Source: Tipula vernalis
Lineage: Eukaryota; Arthropoda; Insecta; Diptera; Tipulidae
NCBI GenBank assembly: GCA_958295665.1
Contig: OY282559.1
Location: 257,554,245 to 257,618,244 of the forward strand
DNA length: 64,000 nucleotides
Direction of reading: 5' to 3'
Part shown: piece after piece, positions 55,310 to 64,000 of the stretch
Position numbering within the stretch: the stretch's first letter is position 1
Layout: every line of letters starts with the position of its first letter
Translations under genes and position numbers: made by a program
Notes under the pieces: generated by a model
The model's database searches: none
What the model saw: only the letters and a program-made list of their open reading frames with translations
Told to the model about the DNA's origin: nothing

Positions 55310-55342
55310 ATCAAAACCTGCTAAAATTCTCTTTAGAAAGCC
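55310..55342. repeat. 33-bp perfect inverted repeat, left arm
   Basis: The exact reverse complement of 57569-57601 (core GCTAAAATTCTCTTTAGAAA). The two arms flank the zinc-finger pseudogene and lie inside the segment separating the two Penelope halves. Confidence 0.95.
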
Positions 55343-55770
55343 GAATGAATTGTATACTATTGCGGTAAAATTATCTCAACCACTGATTGTATTAGTGAAA
55401 CGTCATCGTGTATAGATACGGTTGTGAATACAGTGTAGAAAACATAAACATTCGCATACTACGAAACTAAAAGAGAGTAAAATCTAAACCAATAAAAACG
55501 AATCATGTGCAACAGTCATTTTATTTAAATATTTTAATTTCAGCTTACTTTAAAGAAAACCCAATATTTAATTAAAAAAAACTTAACAGTTTTTAACCTT
55601 ATATTTCGACTTGTTGGTCGACTTCTGAGGCATTAAAAAACTATTTTTGTAATTAAAAAATCTTAGAAACTGTTTTTGACAATTATTTAATTTTTAAACT
55701 ATAAACAATGTATACAGAAAGAATTTTTCTTTTAAATTTTTTTGTAACGATTTTTTTTATCATTCTCATA

Positions 55771-56966
55771 TTATTTTATTCCCGTCTTATTATTATCCCG
55801 AAAATAATTTGCCATTTTTTCGGCACATAATTTTTCCAACTCGTGCGGTTTTAATTTCCTTCTCCGTTTATATTTTCGTGGCTCCGTCTATAAATATAAA
55901 ATAGAATACACAATGATATGACAAATATTATAATTAATTCTCCACCGTTCTCCATTTACTTACAATCGATTGTCTCTTCACGGCCGTATTCATGTCACTG
56001 TGTTGAATCAAATGTTGAATTAAATCTAGTGACATTACAAATAACTCGTGACAAACTTGGCAGTAATAAGGTGTATTGGAATTTCCCCTTTTGGTGTCAG
56101 GGCTCGAATGATGTGATCGTAATGTTCTCGCAATACAACTAGCAGATTAAAGGCTCGAGGCACACTGAACAAACGTAAGGTTTTTCACCTGTATGAATCC
56201 TTTCATATTTTCGTAATGTCCCACCATCAGCAAAAGCTTTCCAACAATAACGGCACCCGTAAGGTTTTTCACCCGTATGAACACGTATATGAATTTGTTG
56301 TGAACTACGCGAACCAAATATTTTGCCACACTCGCGACAAGGGAATTGTCGCCCTGTAACATTCGGATGCGAATGACGATGATTCATGAGGGAGCGTCCA
56401 TCGGGAAATTCTTCTCCGTACATATCACACGTAACAGTTTTATTTCGATGCGAAACCATATGCCGAACAGGAATGATTTTTTTCGCTGAAATGTTCCCAT
56501 AAATGTTTCGATAGGGTTCGACTATCGCAACATAATTTACCATAAAGGCGGCACGAATGTTGAGTTAATTCGTTTGCGTGCACGATACGTATATGAAATT
56601 TAATAATTGATTCCTCGAGAAATGACTCACCGCATAACATACATTTCAATGGTTGGCATCGTACATGCACTTCGGCATGGGCTAACAAATCTAAAGCTTC
56701 GGCAAATGATTCACCACATACATTGCAACAATGACCACCACCACCGGCCAATTCACCATCAGTCATTTCATTTTTAACATGCTCCCGCGAATCTCCGCCA
56801 TGGACCTAAAACAAACAAAGTAAAACGTAAGTTAAATTGCATAATCGTTTTGGGATTCAGCCGCACTATAATTCTCCGCATCATTATCGTCCGAAGTTAG
56901 AAGTTTTATGTCCTGCACATACTCATATTTGATTGTTGTGGCAGCTTCTACATATTGTTGCTCCAT
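55771..56966 (-). pseudogene. Three-exon C2H2 zinc-finger gene, decayed
   Basis: Exon 1 starts at ATG 56966 (MEQQYVEAATTIKYEYVQDI, acidic). Exon 2 follows an acceptor at 56806 and runs to a clean GTAAGT donor at 55963. Exon 3 (55887-55771) reads TEPRKYKRRRKLKPHELEKL, a basic likely nuclear signal, and ends in TAA. Exon 2 holds about seven fingers, e.g. HCCNVCGESFAEALDLLAH, FPCRECGKIFGSRSSQQIH and YGCRYCWKAFADGG with TGEKPY linkers. Defects: no donor after exon 1 (stop and a ~35-base gap instead), a deletion/shift near 56460, a shift near 56165, and zinc ligands replaced by tyrosine (CRLYG, CDMYG, RKYERIH). Because introns are kept, it is a duplicated gene copy, not a processed one. The parent gene is not identified. 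Confidence 0.82.
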
Positions 56967-57774
56967 TTTTAGTTTTTTTTGGTGAAAAACGATTTTCCGA
57001 TTTGTAACGTTTTGATTCGTACTTTCGTTTTAACTTAACAGTAATTTCTTTTTCTAATTGATTGAAAGAAAAACATAAGATATTAATATGTTTCGCTGTT
57101 TTTAAACTGTGAATTAATCCGAAATAGTTACACAGATTAATATTTAAAAGTTGTGTTGATACCTAAAAATTAAAAAAGGAAACTATAACAGCACATATAA
57201 AATTTTAAATCACGTAAACTAATATAAATTACTTTAAAAATCATTTAAACTTACTTTAATTTCTTATTGTGTTTCAACTTCACGATTTTTGAGTTTTGAT
57301 CATAATCTCCTGAATTTTTACAGGTTATGGTTTTGATTTTGACATTTCGTAAAATTGAGTTTTGTTGTAGAAAAAGAGCAAAAAACAGAGAGTAAAATGC
57401 TCAATTGTTAGTTGATATTAAGTAGTGTGTGATATCAACTGGAATTAGTAGTGGTAAGAAACAAAAAAATTTGAATTTTTTTTATATGGTTTTTCGTAGT
57501 GACTACTACGGTTGGTATGGTAAGGTTGATATATATAAGTATGTGTCTGCGTATCAGCAATACCAGCAGGCTTTCTAAAGAGAATTTTAGCAGGTTTTGA
57601 TTACCATACCCAATTTTCCCTCCACAATTCGTTTGTTTTGTTTTATCTACAATTCGTTTGTTTTTCTCACTCATTTATATAATCTGTCGATCACCAATAC
57701 TTTCATGTATAAGCGCAAAATAATTTTATAATATTGGTGACAATCAGGCTTGTAGTACATTAATGTTGGTTTTG
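56967..57774. other. Upstream flank of the zinc-finger pseudogene
   Basis: No second gene. The region may hold the old promoter. ACAATTCGTTTGTTTT is repeated at about 57626 and 57650. The right arm of the 33-bp inverted repeat lies at 57569. Confidence 0.45.
57569..57601. repeat. 33-bp perfect inverted repeat, right arm
   Basis: Pairs exactly with 55310-55342. The distance between arms is about 2.2 kb. Confidence 0.95.
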
Positions 57775-58078
57775 ATTCTTCACAAAATTCCAAAAAAGGA
57801 AAAATTAGACAGAATAGAGGAGATGGAGATATACATATAAACACAAAAACAACCCAATGTTGCTAAATGACCAAATCCCACACAACAGCATATACCATTA
57901 TATATTGCGCGAAATTTAAGTTTTTAATTAGAATATATTAAAAAGTTGACGAAGGGAGAATACCCGAAACATGTTCTTACTTTAAATAAGTTTTAATAAA
58001 TAATACCACAAACAGAAAGTATTCTCAAATTGTTTTATTTTATTTTATTTAATTATTTAAAATTCAAATTAATTAAAT
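57775..58078 (+). mobile_element. Penelope 3' end, downstream half of the split copy
   Basis: It begins inside the endonuclease (ATTCTTCACAAAATTCC, reading ILHKIPK) and continues through the stop and the 3' tail, which matches 45672-45925 reversed, including CACACAACAGCATATACCAT and CGAAACATGTTCTTACTTTA. It ends at AATTCAAATTAATTAAA like the other copy. A hammerhead-like motif (TTGACGA, then AGGG...CCC and GAAAC) lies at 57946-57973. Confidence 0.88.
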
Positions 58079-58480
58079 TGTATTGATTGATTGATTGATT
58101 TGAATGTACGATCAAGCATTAAGCAAGTCTCCCGTATTATAAATGCGAATACCACACCACTATACACATGTTACAACACGACACCATAACTCTCCCTCAC
58201 CAAGGAAATATGTACCATCTCATACTCAGCTTTTCATGAAGCCAAACATTACAATATTCACCCAGTAAACAGTGTAAACATAAATCTAATAGTGTGATAT
58301 CCGCCCCTGGCCAAGCAGCCATCGTACACCTTTTTTACATATAACAAAACCGAAGGATTGGATAGGATTATTAGTAGGGACAGACTCGACCCGGTTACAG
58401 ACACCAAGCGATCGATAGTTAGTAAATTATTAGTATTATGTATATATAATAAATAGGTTAGCACAAGACAGCACAATCTA
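58079..58480 (-). mobile_element. Second copy of the (TTGA)n-tailed retroposed sequence
   Basis: It starts with four ATTG repeats and shares CAAGCATTAAGCAAGTCTCC, TGATATCCGCCCCTGGCCA and CCCGGTTACAGACACC with 42955-43591, but has about 90 extra bases near 58165-58255. Its 5' (right) end is not marked and no target duplication was found. It lies directly after the Penelope 3' end. Confidence 0.75.
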
Positions 58481-59229
58481 ACTACATTAGTAGATGATCA
58501 TTTCTCTGGAATCCATGGCCGGATACTCAGGACTCCCTAAATCTAAATCAGGACTTAAAAAATTATTAATGTTGTAATATCCCCCTGTCCGCCTTTCATT
58601 AATTTCCCTGATAAAACATTTAAGAAAATTTAAAATTACTAAGCTAAGATTACAAAAACAGCGCTTTTTTATTTTTCATGGTCCTTCTATATCTAATTAA
58701 TTCAAAGAGAAACCTTTAAATATTTTTAAACTAAATTAATTAATATACCATATATTCATGAGCAAAACACAATATATTACATATAAGTATTACAAAAATT
58801 AACATTTTATGAAATTGCCTATGTATACTCTCCCACTTCTAAGCTAAAATTTTAAAAGAATGTTTAAAAATTTTAAATTGTTAAGTTATAATTTAAATTC
58901 ACAGCACTTGTTCCATTAGTTACCATTCTCCTGTAAATAGTTAATTAATTATTTACCAACTGCAACTAGATTTAAAAATAAAAAGTTGAAAATATATATT
59001 TAACCATACTATTAAATTTAAACTAATCGGCAATTTCCTGCAGATCTAGAAAAAAGGAAATTTATAATGTTGAAATTAATTATTTATTTATAAAAGTATA
59101 TAATATAATTTAAATGCCAGAACTTAGGATTTTATAAATGTAAATTAGGATATCAAAAAATTATTTTTATTATAGATGTTTTAATTTACTAATCTAGTTG
59201 ACATAATTAAAATAAAACAAAAAATCAAA
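58481..59229. other. Non-coding AT-rich stretch
   Basis: No gene. It may be the weakly conserved beginning of the long repeat that is clear from about 59230. Confidence 0.45.
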
Positions 59230-60495
59230 AACTAATTTAACCAAATTTATTATTTATTATAAAACTTTTACTCCGTTTATGGACATGTTACCCTGCAAAA
59301 TAAAGCCTGCAAAGTAAGTAAAATAATAAATCCATGAAACAAAATTGAAACATTATTCTCCTACAGAACTAATCGGTGTACTATACAAGCAAAATTGACG
59401 TTTACGTGTGATAAACTGCAACCTAAAACTTCAGTCATATTCTATTAAGTTAATAATTAAGTTCAATACATTTAGTCTTTCGGAAATGTTTTCACATAAT
59501 TCCACCTCGTTCACCATCTTTTAATCGAACTTTGGCATGCATAAATGAATATGTCATTATGTGAAGCAAACCAAAATCACAACTCAACTCAAATCAACAC
59601 TTCCAAGTTAGCATTTTATTTATATGGTTTAGTTAAATTATAGCCTTTTCACATTAATTAAATAAATTTAATAATTTAATGCGTTTTATAATACCCTGAA
59701 AAAAAAAAATAACTCATATCTAAAATAAATCCATCCTATATGAATTATGTAAGGCGGATTCCAATTCGACTCAAAACTTATTTGATTATACAAAAATATA
59801 AAAAACCTATTTGAGTCGAATACCCTAAAATTTCGTTGTGTTTGTACAGTTCATGTTTTATTAAGAACATTATAGTTGTAACATGAATACAAAAACAAAA
59901 AGAGGGGAAATAACAAAATAAAATAAAAACAACAGATTCTTATATGGATACTAAACCACCAACACATATTAAAAGCAAATATCTCTACAATCTTTCATGT
60001 GCTTAGCAAAAGACTTATCATGTTTTTATTATTTTATATACAGCTAATACCATTACAACGCACGTACAAAACAATCCTGTATATAAATTTTGGTCCCAAA
60101 TTTCCTCACTGCCTCATGAGAATTTTGTATACGTACAAGGAGTATAAGATACATTTTGTTATTGTGTTCTGTCATTTTCGTTGTTTGTATTAGTGTATCG
60201 TTTTGTGACGGTAAGTATCAAAAATAAGCCAATCGGTTGAAATCAGTTGAAATCGGGAAATTTTTTTGATGCTTATGCTCACCTGTGAGAATATTTCACT
60301 TGCTATGAAGCAGGAGAATTAACAATACATACTGTGTTGTTCGTTGTAAATATTTTTTGAATATTCTACTTTTAGTAAAGTTCTATTATTGTATAATAAA
60401 AAAATGTATTTCTTTAGTTTTAACTTCACATGTTTGTTTATTAATTTTTTAGATTTCGTGTTGCAAAAGCAGATTAATTTTTTATTAAAAACTTA

Positions 60496-60623
60496 ATTAA
60501 ATCAATCAAATATTGTATAAGTACAGTTTACATTATGTAAAGGTTACTAAAAAATACTTACACTGAAATACATTCAAAATACATAATGTAAACTGTACTT
60601 TCACAATATTTGATTGATTTAAT
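60496..60623. other. Near-perfect 44-bp-stem hairpin
   Basis: Arms 60496-60539 and 60580-60623 pair at 42 of 44 positions (ATTAAATCAATCAAATATTG start; ACAGTTTACATTATGTA end) around a 40-base loop. No coding. It could be a very small MITE or a source of hairpin RNA. No flanking duplication was identified. Confidence 0.9.
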
Positions 60624-61283
60624 TCATTTTAATATTAAAGCCATCAAAAAATTCTGTTGAAAATTTGATAAACAAATTGAGAGTAATCGCAATTTGTTTT
60701 AACAAGCTGTATTTGAAATTGATAATGATGTTTTACGAAACCTTTTTTACGTACAGCGTCACATACATATGTATGTACCTATTATTAAAACTCTTTTTTC
60801 TTATTCCTTTATTTTCTGTTTATCTTGCTAACTACTACATGCATTTTATACATTTTTCCAATGCCATATGGAACGTAAACAAAATCATATGGGATTTTCA
60901 AATTCATTATTTTACATCGTCTTTATTATCAATTTAAACGAAATTTTTTTTTTATAAATATAAATAATTTGAAATTAAATATATCGAATAGGAGGTTGTA
61001 CACAATTTTAATTGAAATTAATAAAATTTTAATACACAATTTTGCATTTTAGTGAATTGATTTTTTTTTTCAAACATAGTCATCTTCGTGTCCCTTTAAA
61101 AATTTCATTCGTATACGAAACCCTAATCTCAACAAAGAACACAAAATAAGTATACGAAAAACTAAAAAGAGCATGAAGAGCATGAATAGTTAAAGAGCAT
61201 TCGAACACACACACAATAACTAATACCATTACGATCCAGTAATTCTCGCCTCACCGACTCATGAGACGACCAAAATTTATGTT

Positions 61284-61625
61284 CTGGAGTGAGATTTTGC
61301 ACAAAAGGCGAGAAGAGAGTTTATTTCTCTTTTTAAAAGAATAAATTTTACTCCATTTCATTCGGTCTATGTCACTTTTTCCATTGCGATCTCAGTCAAT
61401 TATATTATGTATAAGAGCTATCTCCTTTTCTCCGCTTCGACCACGTACCTTCGTTGGTGAGAGACACAGACGAATGATAGTTGAAATAGAATATCATTTT
61501 ATTGTTACTAGTTGAGATCGCAATAATAAAACACATTTCTACGGAGCGAAATAGTGTTCATATTCAGTTTAACTAAAAGAGACACAAAACTAGCTTCTCG
61601 CTTTTTGTGCAAAATCCCAGCCCTG
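61284..61625. mobile_element. MITE with inverted ends, inside repeat copy 2
   Basis: The ends CTGGAGTGAGATTTTGCACA and, reversed, CAGGGCTGGGATTTTGCACA continue through AAAA.GCGAGAAG. Internal phrases TTGCGATCTCA (61384) and TGAGATCGCAA (61512) are also inverted. The block is absent from repeat copy 1, which supports insertion. Target duplication not seen; the CAGGGCTG start recalls hAT-type ends. Confidence 0.75.
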
Positions 61626-62372
61626 ATCTATATATCAAAATATAGAAAAATATTGGGAACAACTATACTAACACCCACAAAAGTGTCTCTCTGTTTGTGT
61701 TGTTGTTGCTTAACGATTACATAACAAAAACCAACAATAAATAGTACATTTCCCTAACAGGATCCGCGTAAAGAGCGAGCGAGGCGGCTCGTACAAACAT
61801 TTCGTTGGCTTTGTCATGTATCAATTTTCAAGAATGTATTTCTGTCTATTATACTTTGTACATAACATAAAAACCAAGACCCAAAACCATACCGAAACCC
61901 ACAAAAATGTTTATACGTATGTATGTTTAAACACCTTTGTTTGGCTTGCAAGAACGCATTCAATTATGCGTAAATATAAAATCGAATATGAAATTAACTA
62001 CGACGTATGTATGTTAATTTACGTTAAAAACTATTTTGATACGATCCAATTGGTTTTAGTAATAAAATTCATATACAATCACACACACGTTAAAAACATA
62101 CACCCAATAGAAATCAATAATTTTCTTTTCTTTATCTATAAATATAAAACATTGCCTGATAAATGCATCCCGGTGGATTGCATTTTCCAAAATTACACTT
62201 TAAATTATTTCACTTCCACTTTAATTATTATTCCACTAAAAACTGAATTAAATAGAATTAAAATTATAATTATAATTAAACTTTATATACTATATGTATA
62301 TAGAGTATATACATAACACTACATAAACTACATAAATAAAACAAAATAAAAATAAAATTAAATTAAATTTTT

Positions 62373-62405
62373 GAAGAGGATAGAAAAAACACGTCTATCC
62401 TCTTT
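62373..62405. other. Conserved hairpin at end of long repeat (copy 2)
   Basis: GAAGAGGATAG pairs with CTATCCTCTTT, with the loop identical to the copy at 11015-11047. TTGACGAAC follows, matching TCGACGAAC in copy 1, after which similarity ends. Confidence 0.8.
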
Positions 62406-62568
62406 GACGAACATTCGCTCACCATCATTCAATGTAAATTGTATGTAATATTATTCAATGGCCAAAAAAATTTTGTCGTTTAATGGTGTTTAATTATTCA
62501 GGAAAGTTATTATAAATATAAAAAGCTATTACTATACCAAGTGCCTTGACACTTAAATTTAAGATTTT

Positions 62569-63039
62569 TCAAAAAGTGGAGTTAATCGATTTGTGCCTGA
62601 ACGGCTCATATGTTACTTGTTTATTGTGCCATGCCAACAGTGGATGTATATTGTGACGGCTAGATGCAAAGGAATGCATTATATTAAAAAATTCCCAATT
62701 GGTAGCCGTTACCTCACCATCTTCGGTCTGCACCCCTGTAGGGGATTTACTAACTTCTATAATTATAGCAGAAAATATTTTACTTACTTTATATTGTTTA
62801 AATAAATTATTCCATTTTATCCGCAGTTGTTCAGCGGTAAAATCATGCAATTTCGCCTTATCTTAGAACATTAAACAATGGTTTATTTTTTTAATATGAT
62901 TGACTTACGTCCAATTCTCATTCCTTCTATAGAATTTTTGGGAAAAAAATGGTCATTTTCCGTAAAAAAATTTTATGTAACGCATATGTACAGATTTTTT
63001 TATTTACTTACTCCCTCTATATCTTGATTGTTCCGACAT
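62569..63039 (-). CDS. Small Myb/SANT-like DNA-binding protein gene, three exons
   Basis: Exon 1 (63039-63012, MSEQSRYRG) ends at GTAAGT. An 85-base intron ends TTCTATAG. Exon 2 is an 18-base microexon (62926-62909, GMRIG) with donor GTAAGT. A 47-base intron ends TTCTAAG, and exon 3 (62861-62569) runs to a stop. The spliced frame is 112 codons and unbroken. Exon 3 reads LHDFTAEQLRIKWNNLFKQY and, further on, GVQTEDGEVTATNWEFFNIM. From memory this resembles the third helix and tail of Myb/SANT-like DNA-binding domains that accompany Harbinger transposons or act as insect regulators. The first helices are absent, so the gene is short for the family. A stretch (VSKIFSAIII) after KQYK looks like a retained mini-intron. 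Confidence 0.55.
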
Positions 63040-63893
63040 TTTTAAAAACTTTAAAATAAATTTCTAGTATTTTTTTTAGAAAAAAAAATAACGATACTGC
63101 TTATTTTGTTTGTTGTTGCGCTTTGGTTTATTAATATTATTACAGAAGTGTCAAATTTACAACAGGCAGTGGCTGTAATAATTTGGTTGCATACAAAATT
63201 CTGTCATAATTATTACAGCTAAAATAATTATCACAAACTTCGGACACGTCCTTTGTACGATTTTATAAAATACTGTAAAAATTTGAATTAATAATGGCAA
63301 ATAAAAAAAAGGACCTTACAAACGTGGTCGTGTATATTCGGTTCCACACTGATTCTTTACTTCATTTCCGCGTAGCCCTTTGTTTCTTTGATTCCGAAAG
63401 GTAATTGTAAGCGGTTTGCCGAGAATGCATTCAACACCTGCACATGAGTTCAGGTTATATTACAATTAGATTTAGCACACCAATTTATACAGACAAATTG
63501 GTGACTGATGCTCGAGTATTTATGTGTGCTAAATTTAATTGTAATTTCAGATCTTTTAAAAATATCGACTACGTTCTGTTTCCTTCTTGGATCTGAAATG
63601 ATTTAAGGCAACAACGAAACTAAAGAAGACATAAACTGGCACAAACCAAATGCATACATTTTCATTAAAACAAGAGTATTTAGGTATGATTACCCACACA
63701 GCGTGTTATTTGTAGATTTTTTACTGGTTATATACCTAGACAAAGTTTAAATTTATTAAAGGGAAACAAAACTGTTTGGTTGTTGTTTGTATTCAGTCGA
63801 AAAAATTATCATGCGGAAAATCAGTTGGTCTCACGTTGCTAAGGGAGACATGTGAAAACAGAGAAAAAAACCTACTTTTCACGGTGCACGGAT
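63040..63893. other. Non-coding flank with two small inverted repeats
   Basis: Upstream of the Myb/SANT-like gene and up to the terminal repeat I see no gene. A small inverted repeat (GCTGTAATAATT / AATTATTACAGC, 63172-63222) and the nested hairpin at 63459-63545 are the only structures. Confidence 0.5.
63459..63545. other. Nested double hairpin
   Basis: Outer arms 63459-63480 (ATTACAATTAGATTTAGCAC) and 63524-63545 pair at 21 of 22 positions. Inside, ACCAATTT (63479-63486) pairs with AAATTGGT (63495-63502). Together they give an 87-base structured sequence of pre-miRNA-like size or a tiny MITE. No flanking duplication. Confidence 0.75.
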
Positions 63894-64000
63894 TATCCTA
63901 TTGTTTCGAGGGGGGCCGGAAATGTAAGCTTGCCTAGGGATGAGATTGTCCTTAATCCGGCACTGCACGCATGTCGAACTCAAATGTTAAATGTAATACT
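63894..64000. repeat. 107-bp terminal direct repeat, right copy
   Basis: Identical over its full length to bases 1-107. The sequence before it (GTGCACGGAT) is the true left neighbour of base 1 if the sequence is circular or tandemly repeated. Confidence 0.98.

Larger units (their letters stand above)
59230..62425. repeat. Long dispersed repeat, copy 2
   Basis: Collinear with 8455-11070 in the same orientation, with conserved blocks in the same order: GCAAAGTAA(A/G)TAAAA, TTCACATAATTCCAC, TATTTGAGTCGAAT, CTAAACCACCAACACA, TAACAGGATCCGCGTAAAGA and ATGCATCCCGGTGGATTGCA. It is about 600 bp longer, largely because of two insertions absent from copy 1: the hairpin element at 60496-60623 and the MITE at 61284-61625. 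The 166-codon frame at 61816-62316 is not conserved in copy 1 and is probably chance. Confidence 0.75.

Noticed and set aside
61816..62316. 166-codon plus-strand ORF
   Set aside because: It is rich in I, Y, K and N from AT-rich DNA, lies inside a non-coding repeat, and is not conserved in the other repeat copy.
63172..63222. Small inverted repeat GC TGTAATAATT
   Set aside because: Arms of 12 bases with weak context are too short in AT-rich DNA to call an element.

Overview
This is eukaryotic DNA, almost certainly from an insect and most likely a brachyceran (higher) fly. It is very AT-rich. It carries small GT-AG introns and a mix of elements typical of Diptera: an errantivirus with env, Jockey/I-type LINEs, Penelope elements, a P-like element with a THAP domain, mauritiana-type mariner, hAT MITEs, BEL/Pao and Helitron. 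No bacterial gene organisation, CRISPR array or rRNA is present, and no tRNA was recognised. The taxon is inferred, not proven.

Most of the window is nested, decayed mobile DNA. Left to right: 2.3-6.6 kb, a decayed Ty3/gypsy element (minus) with a Jockey fragment inside; 6.9-7.8 kb, an RNase H-bearing LINE fragment; 8.5-11.1 kb, the first copy of a long repeat whose diverged partner lies at 59.2-62.4 kb, both ending in the same hairpin; 11.3-12.9 kb, three minus-strand exon-like reading frames; 15.4 kb, a mariner-type MITE; 16.1-19.9 kb, a ~108-bp satellite that changes orientation and is split by a 2.3-kb Jockey element; 20.3-27.9 kb, an (AT)n microsatellite split by an apparently complete errantivirus (minus; gag, pol, env, LTRs differing by one base); 28.0-29.2 kb, a hAT element with a perfect 8-bp target duplication; 30.7-36.2 kb, a broken Helitron (Rep plus PIF1-like helicase) whose Rep domain is split by 2.4 kb carrying a long open frame of the DUF7869 type; then a 200-N gap.

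After the gap: a mariner remnant; a 0.9-kb MULE-like foldback element with 9-bp target duplications; small minus-strand exons at 40.2-40.8 kb; a BEL gag relic; a second Penelope-like relic; LINE debris split by a 637-bp retroposed copy; a Penelope element (45.7-48.3 kb, minus) carrying a PIF/Harbinger MITE; a P-like transposase (48.6-51.2 kb, minus); Tc1/mariner relics; a 1-kb foldback element; a three-exon C2H2 zinc-finger pseudogene (55.8-57.0 kb, minus) lying between two halves of a Penelope copy and flanked by perfect 33-bp inverted repeats; the second long-repeat copy; and a small Myb/SANT-like gene (63.0 kb, minus).

The first 107 bases are identical to the last 107, so the sequence repeats with a period of 63,893 bp. 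It is therefore a tandem duplication, a circle, or an assembly or window-wrapping artefact. The best candidates for functional coding are the errantivirus, the DUF7869-like frame and the small Myb/SANT gene. Almost everything else shows frameshifts, stops or truncation.
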